A DNA stretch of 64,000 bases from Hoyosella subflava DQS3-9A1 (GTDB taxonomy: Bacteria; Actinomycetota; Actinomycetes; Mycobacteriales; Mycobacteriaceae): contig NC_015564.1 in the NCBI RefSeq assembly GCF_000214175.1, forward strand, positions 868,001-932,000. The letters run 5' to 3'. The translations under genes were made by a program, and so were the position numbers. Every line of letters begins with the position of its first letter. The stretch's first letter is position 1. Positions 25,801 through 34,937 of the stretch are shown here, in pieces. Under the pieces are notes generated by a model, which was given only the letters and a program-made list of their open reading frames with translations, was not told where the DNA came from and made no database searches.

Positions 25801-26663
25801 TCATCGGTTCGCATTCGGCGACGTATCGCGCCAAACGATTCTTTGGCAAGTTCAGTGTTATTGGACGTGGCTTTGAGGTGCTCGCGATGCACCTCGCGTT
25901 CGGGATCCGGATGGTCGCCGGAGTTCCGATCGCGCTCAAGCGATATCGCAAGATCATTATGCGTGAGGTCAGCGACGTCAGTTTCGGTTCTACGGCGATC
26001 CTCTCGGGCGGCGGCACGATCGGCGTCGTGATAGCGATGTCGGGTGTCGCAGCGATGCTCCTGGGTATCGAGCTTTTCCGCGGTCTCGAACTGCTGGGCT
26101 TCACCGCCCTTTCGGGGATGGTGTCGGCTATCGCCAACACTCAGGGCGTCGCGCCGATCGTCGCAGCGATAGCGCTCGCTGCCAAGGTCGGGACAGGTTT
26201 CACCGCGCAGCTCGGCGCGATGCGGATTTCGGAAGAGATCGACGCGCTGGACACTCTCGGCGTCAACTCCACGATTTTCCTCGCAACGACGCGGCTGATC
26301 GCGATGGTGGTCGCCATCATCCCCGTGTACATGGTCGGTCTTCTCTCCGCGTATCTCACGACACGATTCACCGTTGTGGTCTTGCGAGGTGAATCTGGGG
26401 GTACCTATGACTATTACTTCCAGCAGTCGCTCACACCGAGCGCGCTCGCATCCTCAATCACCATGGCGCTGGTCTTTGCGGTATTCGTTGCCGTCATCCA
26501 CTGCTCGTACGGCTACCACGCTTCCGGTGGACCGGAAGGTGTTGGGCGTGCGGCCGGTCACGCTCTGCGCACCAGCATTCTTGTCATTGGGATGTCAGCG
26601 GTGGTTCTGACCTTCGGCCTGTTCGGAATCACCCCAGCCGTCCCAGGAATGGGGATCGAGTGA
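25797..26663 (+). CDS. YrbE-family permease subunit B of mce operon
   Basis: A 288-residue second MlaE-family permease. Family landmarks are GFTALSGMVSAIANTQGVAPI, AKVGTGFTAQLGAMRISEEIDAL, and HASGGPEGVGRAAGHALR. Pairs with YrbEA. The GTG start overlaps the yrbEA TGA by 4 bp, and its own TGA overlaps the mceA start, so translation is coupled. Confidence 0.9.
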   Translation: MIIGSHSATYRAKRFFGKFSVIGRGFEVLAMHLAFGIRMVAGVPIALKRYRKIIMREVSDVSFGSTAILSGGGTIGVVIAMSGVAAMLLGIELFRGLELLGFTALSGMVSAIANTQGVAPIVAAIALAAKVGTGFTAQLGAMRISEEIDALDTLGVNSTIFLATTRLIAMVVAIIPVYMVGLLSAYLTTRFTVVVLRGESGGTYDYYFQQSLTPSALASSITMALVFAVFVAVIHCSYGYHASGGPEGVGRAAGHALRTSILVIGMSAVVLTFGLFGITPAVPGMGIE

Positions 26664-27940
26664 TGCTTGCCTTCACACGCCGCGCGATGACCTCACGGAT
26701 CCTCCAGGGGATCGTCGCTCTGATCCTCATCGTGGTGGTCAGCGTCCTTGTTGTGGGGCGCGGAACAGGGATGTATGACCGTCGTCCCGTTGTCACCACC
26801 ATCCTTCCCACCGATGCGGGGTTCCTGATCGGGGGCAATCAGTTCAATGTCCGTTACCTCGGCGCGATCGTCGGCAAAACCAGAACGGTGGACGAGGGAA
26901 TCGAATACACCCGAGTGGACATGCGGATCGACGATGAGGCGCTCCCCCTCATCCCGCGGGGAACTGTGGTCCGGATCGCACCCCGCACACTATTCGGTGA
27001 TACCGAGCTCATCCTCATCCCGCCGGACTCGGGGCAGGAACCTGGCCTCCAGCCGGGCGACGTCCTGGCGGTCGACGCCTCAGACGAAGCAGTGCAGCTC
27101 TATGGCCTTTACGAGGAAGTCATGGAACTCGTTCATGCTCTCAATCCCGCTGACCTCAACGTTGCGCTGACGGCATTAGCGCAAGCTTTCGACGGTCGAG
27201 GGAACCAGTTCGGTGAACTCATTACGCGCTCGGCAAACTTCACCGAGTCGTTCGCTCCGGCGATCGGCGGGACCGTCATCGGCGATGTCAGCAGGGTCGC
27301 GCGCAACCTTGACGGTGGCACCCCGGACACGATCGCCGCGTTCAACGAGGCGACCGTCCTTGCCGAGCGGGTGCTGCCACGGAAGGACCGTATCGCAGAG
27401 GGGCTTGGCGAAGCTGCGGGCTTGTTCAACGCTGTCAGCACCTTGTTCGCGCCCCGCGCTCAATCGTTCGTCATCGTCGTCAAAGGCGCCGACGGCGGTC
27501 CCTCGTTCAGCACCCCTGGCACGCGCGGCACGATGCTCGCCGAAACGCTCCAGCAGCTCCGGCCCTTGGGAGAAGCGGCGGCACCGTCTTTCAGCACGGG
27601 CCGCTTCAACATCGTCGCGGTCCCGGGTTTCGAAGACCCGTTGCCCTACACGGCCAATGAATGCCCGCGCTATCCCGGCCTCGCTGGACCTACATGCCCG
27701 CCACCCGGCGTGGTGGTGCCACCCCGGCAATCGACACCGTCGACGGTCCGTGAAATCCAGTCAATTCCGGAGAACTTCGTGGGGGCCTTCGACGAAGCTG
27801 ACGTGGTCCGGATGCTCGAGGAAGAACTTGCCGGCCCGCGCGGTGATAGGACTGACGCTAGTGCGCCGAGTGCTGCAGCGAACATGCTGTTGCGCCCGCT
27901 GATCAGCGGGAACGTCGTAGAAATCCTGGAGGACGAATGA
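26660..27940 (+). CDS. MceA-type lipid-binding protein
   Basis: A 426-residue Mce protein with an N-terminal membrane helix (about residues 14-31) and an MCE domain of about 100 residues (GTVVRIAPRTLFGDTELILIPPD), followed by a long helical region and a Pro/Cys-rich tail CPRYPGLAGPTCPPPG. Such proteins oligomerise to form a hydrophobic tunnel through the envelope. GTG 26660 and ATG 26663 are both possible. Overlaps both neighbours. Confidence 0.88.
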   Translation: MMLAFTRRAMTSRILQGIVALILIVVVSVLVVGRGTGMYDRRPVVTTILPTDAGFLIGGNQFNVRYLGAIVGKTRTVDEGIEYTRVDMRIDDEALPLIPRGTVVRIAPRTLFGDTELILIPPDSGQEPGLQPGDVLAVDASDEAVQLYGLYEEVMELVHALNPADLNVALTALAQAFDGRGNQFGELITRSANFTESFAPAIGGTVIGDVSRVARNLDGGTPDTIAAFNEATVLAERVLPRKDRIAEGLGEAAGLFNAVSTLFAPRAQSFVIVVKGADGGPSFSTPGTRGTMLAETLQQLRPLGEAAAPSFSTGRFNIVAVPGFEDPLPYTANECPRYPGLAGPTCPPPGVVVPPRQSTPSTVREIQSIPENFVGAFDEADVVRMLEEELAGPRGDRTDASAPSAAANMLLRPLISGNVVEILEDE

Positions 27941-28968
27941 AATTCAGGTGGGGCGCCGCGGTGGTCGTCGCCGCGTTCGTCATCGTTGCCCTGGTAGCGG
28001 GACTCAGCATTTGGCAGACACTTGCCCGGCCCGTGCCCGGTCGAGCCGTCACTTATCACGCTGAATTCACTGACATCACTGGACTGCAGGTGGGCAACGA
28101 CGTCACTCTCGCGGGGGTACGGGTCGGGAAGGTCAGTGATCTTTCCTTCGTGCGCACCCCGGAGGGGCGGGAACACGCACTCGTATCGATGTCGATCACC
28201 GCTGATCACCCGTTGCCCGGAGACGTCACGGCGGCAGTGCGGTTCGCCGACATGCTCGGCGTACGCTATCTCGCGTTGACCGACCCGGAAAACGCAGCGG
28301 AAACGCTGGAACCTGATGCGACGATCCCGCTTTCTCAGACGCGTGAGCCTGTCGACGTCACCGAACTGTTCAATGGTTTCAAGCCGCTTTTCGCAGCGAT
28401 CGAACCGAACCGGCTCAACGAGATAGCTGCCGCGGCGATCCAGGCTCTCGAAGGAAACACCGACGCGCTCGAGACGCTGCTCGTCGGCATGGTGGACGCT
28501 GCAGGGGTGTTCGTCGAGCGGTCGGCGCTGATCGATACTCTCGCGGACGACCTCGCGATCGTCCTGGACACCGTGGTCGATCAGGGCAGCGACGTCGAGT
28601 CCGCGTTCGGAGCGGTGACCATTCTCGCGGAGCGGATCGCCGCGCAGAACGACGATGTCATCACGATCCTCGAAGATGGTTCGACCACCGCCGACAATCT
28701 TGCTGAATTCGTCAGCGGATCATCGTTCGACAACCTCGACGCCACGATCGAACGGGCGAAGACAATGACAGACACGTGGATTGACAACACTGACACCTTC
28801 GTCGCGCTGCTCGGATCCCTGGAGCGTCTTGCGGCGTCGGTGAATATGATCGGTGACTACGGTTCGTGGCTCACGCTGTATCTCTGCACGCTGTCCATCA
28901 AGGTCGAGGGTGTGGAAGTCGACATCTTCCAGCTTGCTGGTGGCGGCCACTCGGCGGTGTGCCGATGA
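27937..28968 (+). CDS. MceB-type lipid-binding protein
   Basis: A 343-residue Mce protein: N-terminal helix, MCE domain with EFTDITGLQVGNDVTLAGVRVGKV (residues ~43-66) and ADMLGVRYLALT, then a helical needle region and a C-terminal part with the conserved YGSWLTLYLCTL motif. Second component of the tunnel. ATG overlaps the mceA stop. Confidence 0.88.
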   Translation: MKFRWGAAVVVAAFVIVALVAGLSIWQTLARPVPGRAVTYHAEFTDITGLQVGNDVTLAGVRVGKVSDLSFVRTPEGREHALVSMSITADHPLPGDVTAAVRFADMLGVRYLALTDPENAAETLEPDATIPLSQTREPVDVTELFNGFKPLFAAIEPNRLNEIAAAAIQALEGNTDALETLLVGMVDAAGVFVERSALIDTLADDLAIVLDTVVDQGSDVESAFGAVTILAERIAAQNDDVITILEDGSTTADNLAEFVSGSSFDNLDATIERAKTMTDTWIDNTDTFVALLGSLERLAASVNMIGDYGSWLTLYLCTLSIKVEGVEVDIFQLAGGGHSAVCR

Positions 28969-29996
28969 GCGCGTCGACTTCGATCAAGGACCTGTGGCGC
29001 ACACTGACCTCGTCGGGCGCGACCACCTTGCGCGTGCGCCGCCCCGGACTGATTGGGCTCGTCGGGATCGCTCTAGTCGGGGCGCTGTTCGTCGGCGCGA
29101 GCGTACTTCCCCAGGTCACCTATCTGCTGCGAACCACCTCGTACAGCGTCGAATTGGCAGAGTCCGGCGGGCTATCACCAGGCGACCCGATCTATGTCGC
29201 TGGTGTGCCCGCGGGCAAGGTCGACCAAATCGTGCTCGACGGTCCGAACGTCCGCGCTGACTTCCGGGTTGAGCGGCGCATCACGCTCGGCGAACGAACC
29301 ACCGCCGCCGTGAAGCTTCGCACGGTACTCGGAAAGATGTATTTGGAGATCAAACCAAATGGCGTAGGCGAGCTCGACGACAACACGATCCCGCTGGCAC
29401 GTTCGAGCGTGCCGTTCAGCCTCGACGAGATCGCCCGGGCTGCCCACGAATCAACTGAGGGGCTTAATTTCGACCAACTCGGGCAGCTCACTGAGCTGAC
29501 GGTGGAGGCATTGCCAGAGAACCCCGAGGTGATGCGCGACGCGATCACCACACTTAACGCAACCGCCGCCCTGATCAACGACAGCGGCGACCAGATTGAA
29601 CAGGTGCTCACCCTCGCCAGAGATGTCGCGAGCATCGTCGACGCACAGCAGTCGAACTTCGATTCGCTGCTGGTGCAGGGATCAGTCATTCTGCAGTCAC
29701 TCGCCGACCGGCATGTCATGCTGGTCCGCCTGACCCAGGGATTGGAAACCGTGGCAGGTCAGCTCGATGAACTCTTCCAGGACCGTCCGGGTCTGATCCC
29801 CAACTTGCGCAACGTGATGCGAACGCTCGCGGACCAGGCCGCGACGCTGGAGACGATCCTGGAGCAGGGGGCGCCCGCTTTCCAGAAAGTCGCGGACGTA
29901 ACGGGCAGCGGGCCATGGGTCGACGTGAACACCCCGACCACAATCATCCCGGACAACCTGTTGTGTCTGCTCGGCGCGGTCGAGGGGTGCCAATAA
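28965..29996 (+). CDS. MceC-type lipid-binding protein
   Basis: A 343-residue Mce protein starting at ATG 28965, which overlaps the mceB stop (ATGA) and is much better placed than the ATG 28866 of the longer frame. Helix near residues 28-48, MCE domain with LSPGDPIYVAGVPAGKVDQI and LRTVLGKMYLEIKP, then the helical region and a tail ending with the two cysteines LLCLLGAVEGC. Third tunnel component. Confidence 0.88.
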   Translation: MSASTSIKDLWRTLTSSGATTLRVRRPGLIGLVGIALVGALFVGASVLPQVTYLLRTTSYSVELAESGGLSPGDPIYVAGVPAGKVDQIVLDGPNVRADFRVERRITLGERTTAAVKLRTVLGKMYLEIKPNGVGELDDNTIPLARSSVPFSLDEIARAAHESTEGLNFDQLGQLTELTVEALPENPEVMRDAITTLNATAALINDSGDQIEQVLTLARDVASIVDAQQSNFDSLLVQGSVILQSLADRHVMLVRLTQGLETVAGQLDELFQDRPGLIPNLRNVMRTLADQAATLETILEQGAPAFQKVADVTGSGPWVDVNTPTTIIPDNLLCLLGAVEGCQ

Positions 29997-31102
29997 TGGT
30001 GACCACACTGCGTTCTACTCGTTCCCACCTCGTTCGTATGCTTGTGCTGGTACTTGTCATCGCGCTGGTATTCGCGATTGTCTGGGCCGCGTTCCTCAGG
30101 GACGACCGCAAGCAGATGGTGGCGGAGTTCACGTCGGCGTCCGGCGTCTACCCTGATAGTCCGGTCCTGGTCCTCGGCATCGAGGTCGGCCGTGTGACGT
30201 CTGTGCAGGCGCTGGGCGATCATGTCCGTGTCGAGATGATGCTGGACCGCGATGTCCCCATTCCGGAAGACGCGGAAGCGTACATCGTGAACCGGTCGAT
30301 CCTCGCCGATCGCTATATCGAACTCACGCCGCGCTACATCAGCGGACCGGAATTCCCGGACGGCGGCACACTGCCGCGCACGCGAACACACGTTCCGATT
30401 GCTTTCGACGATCTGCTGCAATCGTTCAATCACCTCGGTGAAGCGCTGAGCACCGGCGCTGGTATTGGGGGCGCGATCGACCGGGTCGCCACGTCATTTG
30501 ACGGGATAGGTCCTGACACGAACGTGATGATCCAGGAGATGGCGGCGGCGTCGCGTATCGCTGGCGCTCACACCGAAGAATTCGACGAGATCATCGCCGT
30601 ACTGGGGGACGTAGCGAGGCTCGTGTCAGACCGGGAACAAGAAATCAGGAGCTTCGCTGGGTCGCTTGCGATACTCAGTGAGCAGGCCGTGGCAGAAGAA
30701 GCCAATGTCGCGGAACTCATGACGTCTTTCCGCGGCTTCTACGAAGAGATCGACCTCCTGATCGACCAGCGCGGGGACGATTTTCCGCTGGTCATGGAAG
30801 ACATCAGGCAACTAGTCGACGCGGTTGCCGCCAATCCTAGTGAGCTTGCCGACCTGGTCGACCTTCTGCCGCTGATCATGGGAAACATCAGCAACCTGAT
30901 CGGTGACGACGGCCGCGCACGCATTCGTCTCAATGTGGCTTCCGAACTCCAGCAGTTGTCAGGCCTGCAGGACCAGGGAGTATGTGGTCCCGTACCACCG
31001 CCAATCTGTACCGGGATGGGGCTGACAAACCCAATCTCGCTGCCCATCAGTCTGTCCGATCCGCTCGGCATCCGCGGAATCCTCGAAGCGGGAGGGCGCT
31101 GA
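29996..31102 (+). CDS. MceD-type lipid-binding protein
   Basis: A 368-residue Mce protein. ATG 29996 shares one base with the mceC TAA. Helix about residues 11-33 preceded by Arg-rich head, MCE domain with TSASGVYPDSPVLVLGIEVGRV and NRSILADRYIELTPRY, helical needle, and a C-terminal LLPLIMGNISNLIGDDGRARI segment followed by a Cys-Pro-rich end (CGPVPPPICTG). Fourth component of the complex. Confidence 0.88.
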   Translation: MVTTLRSTRSHLVRMLVLVLVIALVFAIVWAAFLRDDRKQMVAEFTSASGVYPDSPVLVLGIEVGRVTSVQALGDHVRVEMMLDRDVPIPEDAEAYIVNRSILADRYIELTPRYISGPEFPDGGTLPRTRTHVPIAFDDLLQSFNHLGEALSTGAGIGGAIDRVATSFDGIGPDTNVMIQEMAAASRIAGAHTEEFDEIIAVLGDVARLVSDREQEIRSFAGSLAILSEQAVAEEANVAELMTSFRGFYEEIDLLIDQRGDDFPLVMEDIRQLVDAVAANPSELADLVDLLPLIMGNISNLIGDDGRARIRLNVASELQQLSGLQDQGVCGPVPPPICTGMGLTNPISLPISLSDPLGIRGILEAGGR

Positions 31103-31104
31103 CA

Positions 31105-32148
31105 ATGACTGTGTACTCCAGGTCCAGGCACGCGCTGATCGGCCTGTGCGCCGCGGTGATGGTTTCGGGATGCTCCATCGGGATGGACCAGATCCCGACG
31201 GACTGGGCGCAGGGGCGCGATACGTACTCGATCGACGCAGTGGTGCAGAGCGCGGATCTCCTCAACGTAGGCAGTGAGGTGCGCCTCGGGCAGCGGCTCA
31301 TCGGGCGTATCAGTGACTTGCGGCCCGACGGTGGCCAGGCAGTGCTGACGATGCGCCTCGACGGCGACGTCGAACTGCCCAGCAACGTCTCTGTGCGCGT
31401 GGAGTTGCCTACCCTTCTCGGTAACCCGTACGTGCGGATGCGGATGCCAGCTGAACCTGCCGCGCTGCCGCTCGAGCCGGGCAGCGTGATCACCCGCGAC
31501 TACACCGAACTCGGGCCGGAACTCGAATCCAGCATCGCGGCCATCGGTCTCGTGCTGCAGGCTAGCGGGATCGATCAGTTAGAAACCGTGGTAACGGAAG
31601 CGGCCGAAGCGTTCCGCGGGCGTGGGGGAGACTTTGCGCGGCTCGTCGATTCGCTGATCGCCATCACCGATACCATCAACGCTCAGCATGACGAGATAGA
31701 CGCGACGCTCACCGCGATGGCCAGCACGACGGCCCAACTCGCCGGCAATCGGGGGAACTTCGAGCGTGGACTGAACAGCGCCGGTCCACTGCTCGCCGAA
31801 CTGTCACAACAGGAACAGCAAATCGGCGCGTTCGTCGACCGGTTCGCCGCCGCGGGCGCAGACCTTGCGACGCTGCTCGGCCAGACAGAACAAGAGCTGC
31901 CGAAGTTCCCGGAGCGGCTACGGGGCGTCGTTGACGCGTTCGAATCCGTGAACTACGAACTCACACAGTTGCATATCGTCCTGGCTGCGTTCATGAATGG
32001 CTTCGCGAATGCGCAGGAGGGTGATTACCTTCGCTTCGACGGCACACTCGACCTGCCCGAATCGGTCGCGAAGGTGCTTTTCGGTACCCGCGCGGATGAA
32101 AGCGACCCGAACGCACTGTTACGGCAACTCACGGAGGGCACGCGATGA
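31105..32148 (+). CDS. MceE-type lipoprotein
   Basis: A 347-residue Mce lipoprotein: signal peptide followed by lipobox MVSGC (Cys23). The MCE domain shows LNVGSEVRLGQRLIGRISDL and VELPTLLGNPYVRMRMP, with a helical tail. MceE proteins are the lipid-modified members that contact the outer envelope. ATG 31105 is chosen because it directly precedes the signal peptide; the upstream frame from 30982 overlaps mceD. Two nt after mceD. Confidence 0.9.
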   Translation: MTVYSRSRHALIGLCAAVMVSGCSIGMDQIPTDWAQGRDTYSIDAVVQSADLLNVGSEVRLGQRLIGRISDLRPDGGQAVLTMRLDGDVELPSNVSVRVELPTLLGNPYVRMRMPAEPAALPLEPGSVITRDYTELGPELESSIAAIGLVLQASGIDQLETVVTEAAEAFRGRGGDFARLVDSLIAITDTINAQHDEIDATLTAMASTTAQLAGNRGNFERGLNSAGPLLAELSQQEQQIGAFVDRFAAAGADLATLLGQTEQELPKFPERLRGVVDAFESVNYELTQLHIVLAAFMNGFANAQEGDYLRFDGTLDLPESVAKVLFGTRADESDPNALLRQLTEGTR

Positions 32149-33356
32149 GAAAAGCTGTGCTAGTTCAGCTGGCGTTGTTCGTCGCCATCGCAATCGTCGT
32201 CGTTCCTGCAGGTATTAGGTACTCGCTGGGGCCGCAAGCGAATCCGTTCGGCTCAACGATCCACGTTGTCACGCATTTTGATCACGCCAGGGGGATCGGT
32301 CCAGGCACGCCCGTAACCTTCCGCGGGATCGTGTCTGGAAAGGTGACCTCAGTGGATGTCGCGGATACCGGCGGCGTGGATGTCAATGTCGCACTCGACC
32401 CTGGTACGCAGATACCGGCGGACTCGTACGCGATCGCGTCGATGCTGAATCCTGCGGGTTTGTCGGTGCTCGAGTTCCGGGCCGACGCGGAAAGTGACAG
32501 AAACCTGGAGGACGGCGACCTCGTACGAGCTCCTGTCGAGATGCAGAACGTCGGATTCACCGAATCACTCGCGCAAGTGCGCGTCCTAATCGATTCCCTG
32601 GATGCTGGATCAATCGGGTCGCTCGCGGAATCGATGTCGGCCGCGCTCGCGAACAGGTCTGATGACATCGGCGACATCGTGGACAACGCGCACGCGCTCG
32701 CTGGAGTGCTCGAGGACCACGACGAGACGTTCAACTGGTTCGGCGAAAACGGGCAACGCACCATGGCGGCGCTCGCTGACGCCTCAGATGCCCTGCCGGG
32801 CACCGCGCGATCCATGCGTGTGGTGGGGGAGGACTTCACCGAAGGCGGCCCCGCTCTGGACTATCTGCTGGACGAGGGTCCGAGGGTGATGCAGCGCCTG
32901 ACCCGTTTGCTCGACGAACTGCCCAGTGACGACGCGCAACTCACTCGCGGACTCGCTGACGTCTTCCAGATACTCGGTGGCCGTGACGCCGCGCTTCTGG
33001 CCATGGCAGACACCATGCCAATGGCGCTGGAGAAGCTCACGTCGATCGGAATCGGGGACCGCGCGGACTTCACCCTGGTCGTCACTCAGGGCCCGGTCTG
33101 CTACTACGAAACACCGCGCCGCGTAGTCGGTGACCTCAGCCCGCGCGAGCCCAATCTGGGCGTGTACTGTCCGCCGGGGGAACACCACGCCAACCGTGGT
33201 GCGCTCACCGCACCAAGACCGGACGGGCTGGGTCTGCTCGGCTACACGACACCAGGATTCCAGACAGTCGGGCCACCGATCGTCGATGATCCGCTGCTGA
33301 TACCGACCGGAATCGAGGCGTTCCGGGAATTGCTCGAGATGGGAACACCGAATTGA
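32145..33356 (+). CDS. MceF-type lipid-binding protein
   Basis: A 403-residue Mce protein, the longest of this operon. Helix about residues 7-24, MCE domain with ARGIGPGTPVTFRGIVSGKV and SMLNPAGLSVLEF, a helical region, and a C-terminal extension with CYYETPRRVVGDLSPREPNLGVYCPPG, i.e. Cys pairs that may form a disulphide. ATG overlaps the mceE stop. Confidence 0.88.
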   Translation: MRKAVLVQLALFVAIAIVVVPAGIRYSLGPQANPFGSTIHVVTHFDHARGIGPGTPVTFRGIVSGKVTSVDVADTGGVDVNVALDPGTQIPADSYAIASMLNPAGLSVLEFRADAESDRNLEDGDLVRAPVEMQNVGFTESLAQVRVLIDSLDAGSIGSLAESMSAALANRSDDIGDIVDNAHALAGVLEDHDETFNWFGENGQRTMAALADASDALPGTARSMRVVGEDFTEGGPALDYLLDEGPRVMQRLTRLLDELPSDDAQLTRGLADVFQILGGRDAALLAMADTMPMALEKLTSIGIGDRADFTLVVTQGPVCYYETPRRVVGDLSPREPNLGVYCPPGEHHANRGALTAPRPDGLGLLGYTTPGFQTVGPPIVDDPLLIPTGIEAFRELLEMGTPN

Positions 33357-33925
33357 CCAACATGTCCGACGCTGACGCACACTCCGAGGGCCCGGCAGCA
33401 GGATCGGAGGCACCCGCATCAGCGGCGCCGCGCAAGCGTGGCGGAACGACCGTTCTGGCAGTTGCACTGGCAGCGATGACGGGACTCAGTGCGGTACTCG
33501 GCTACCTCTACTGGGACGCGACCCGGGCGACGGACTCTAGCGAGTTCGAGGGCGCGGATCCCACTGGCGCTGCTGCGGCGGGAGCCGAGTACGCGGAACT
33601 TGTGAGCACCTATTCGTTCGACAACTTTGATGAGCATTACGATTCCGTCGCAGCGATCTCAACCCCTGAGTTCCAGGAAGAGTACCGGACAGCCGCGGAA
33701 TCGCTGAGAGAGTTCCTCAGCGAAGCGGAGGGTGTCTCCGAGGGCACAGTCGAGTATGCGGCGGTCTACCGCCAGAATGACGATGATGCGCAAGTAATGG
33801 TTTTTCTGGACCAGCAGGTGCGAAACGTCCTCGCCCCAGACGGCCGCCTCGACAAGAGCCGCCTTCTCGTGACACTGCACAAGGTCGACGGCGAGTGGCT
33901 CCTACACGACGTCGGAGGTTCCTGA
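33353..33925 (+). CDS. Mce-associated membrane protein
   Basis: A 190-residue protein with a disordered acidic N-terminus (about 30 residues), one membrane helix (about 31-50) and an extracytoplasmic domain. It fits the Mce-associated (Mas/Mam) family, whose members stabilise Mce complexes. Starts at TTG 33353, overlapping the mceF stop, or ATG 33362. Only one such gene is present, versus two in the mce4 operon. Its 3' end overlaps the convergent membrane-protein gene by 24 bp. Confidence 0.8.
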   Translation: MTNMSDADAHSEGPAAGSEAPASAAPRKRGGTTVLAVALAAMTGLSAVLGYLYWDATRATDSSEFEGADPTGAAAAGAEYAELVSTYSFDNFDEHYDSVAAISTPEFQEEYRTAAESLREFLSEAEGVSEGTVEYAAVYRQNDDDAQVMVFLDQQVRNVLAPDGRLDKSRLLVTLHKVDGEWLLHDVGGS

Positions 33926-34834
33926 TATCCCCAGGCTCCCAGTCACCCGCCGGTACGCGTAGGCGAGCGCAATCGCTGATACTGGGATGGTGATGAGGAA
34001 GCCTACGATCACCACGGTGCCGAGCACGACGATGAGGTAGCAGGCGACCGTCAGAAGCAGTAGTGGACCTACGTTGTCGATGACGGTGCGCCAACTCGAT
34101 TTCAGTGCCTCGATCGCGTTCTGGTTCTGATCGACAACGAAGTGCACAGTGAACATGCTGAGGAACCCGACGATCAGCCCAGGGACCACGCACAGCAGCA
34201 GGCCAGCCAGCGTCAGGGCGGCTACCGTAACGGTGGCGAGCAGTATTTGACTGATGTTTGTCAGCCGGAGGAAGTCCCGCAGCGCGGGGCGTTCGTCGGC
34301 GCTTTCATCGAGTGCTCCTCGTACGATGGCAGCGCTCAGAACAATCAGTACCGCAACGATGATCGCGATTCCGACCGCAGCAAGGGATACCACCAGCAGG
34401 GGATTACGGTCCGGCTCGCCGGCGGGGGCGAGGAAAATCATGGAGGCGGGAAACGCGACCATGAGGCCGAAAACAAGGCTGAGGAGCAGAAACCCTATCC
34501 ACGCGCCCACATTGTTGACGTACTTGTTCCATGCGAAGCGCAGTGCGTCACCGATGTCGAAAGTGACGTCAGCCGCGCCGCGATAGCGCAGCTTCCCCTT
34601 CCCGCCGCTGCCCTTGATGGGACCGTACGGGGTTGGGGGGTTCTCGCCGGGGTCGAGGTAGTTCCCTGGGGGTGGTTTCGCGCCGGGACTGAGAGATCCG
34701 CCCGCGGTTGGATATTCACCCTGCGGCGGGTAGCCGCCAGGTTCCGGTGTCGCGCCGGGCTGTGGGATGTCTTCAGGCGTCGGAAAGCCTGACTCTCCGG
34801 AGGCGCTATCACCGCTGGATGAACTGCTCGACAT
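33902..34834 (-). CDS. Multi-helix membrane protein with Pro-rich N-terminus (paralogue 1)
   Basis: A 310-residue protein: about 85 N-terminal residues are Ser/Pro/Gly-rich and disordered, then six predicted helices. The start of the domain, FDIGDALRFAWNKYVNNVGAWIGF, and later LCVVPGLIVGFLSMFTVHFVVDQ resemble the membrane domain of glycerophosphodiester phosphodiesterase-like/DUF975 proteins. It is homologous along its length to the next gene, so a tandem duplication. Function unknown. Its stop overlaps the end of the mce-associated gene. Confidence 0.75.
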   Translation of the reverse strand: MSSSSSSGDSASGESGFPTPEDIPQPGATPEPGGYPPQGEYPTAGGSLSPGAKPPPGNYLDPGENPPTPYGPIKGSGGKGKLRYRGAADVTFDIGDALRFAWNKYVNNVGAWIGFLLLSLVFGLMVAFPASMIFLAPAGEPDRNPLLVVSLAAVGIAIIVAVLIVLSAAIVRGALDESADERPALRDFLRLTNISQILLATVTVAALTLAGLLLCVVPGLIVGFLSMFTVHFVVDQNQNAIEALKSSWRTVIDNVGPLLLLTVACYLIVVLGTVVIVGFLITIPVSAIALAYAYRRVTGSLGISGTSDVV

Positions 34835-34886
34835 CTGTCCCCATCTCGTTGAACTTCAGCCATCAAGTATGACTGCTGAGACGCTA

Positions 34887-34914
34887 CTGGCGCGGGACAG
34901 GTGCCCCGCGCCAG
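34887..34914 (-). terminator. GC-rich hairpin, probable terminator
   Basis: A 10-bp perfect stem (34887-34896 with 34905-34914) and 8-nt loop lies 24 nt beyond the stop of the 34938-35795 gene. No clear T-tract. It would separate transcription of the two tandem paralogues. Confidence 0.5.
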
Positions 34915-34937
34915 CGCGCTCAGTGCAAAGCTCGCAA

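Noticed and set aside
26660-33356. Minus-strand frames inside the first mce operon, such as 27176-27730
   Set aside because: They mirror mce codons, have no sites, and the plus-strand genes form a complete overlapped operon.
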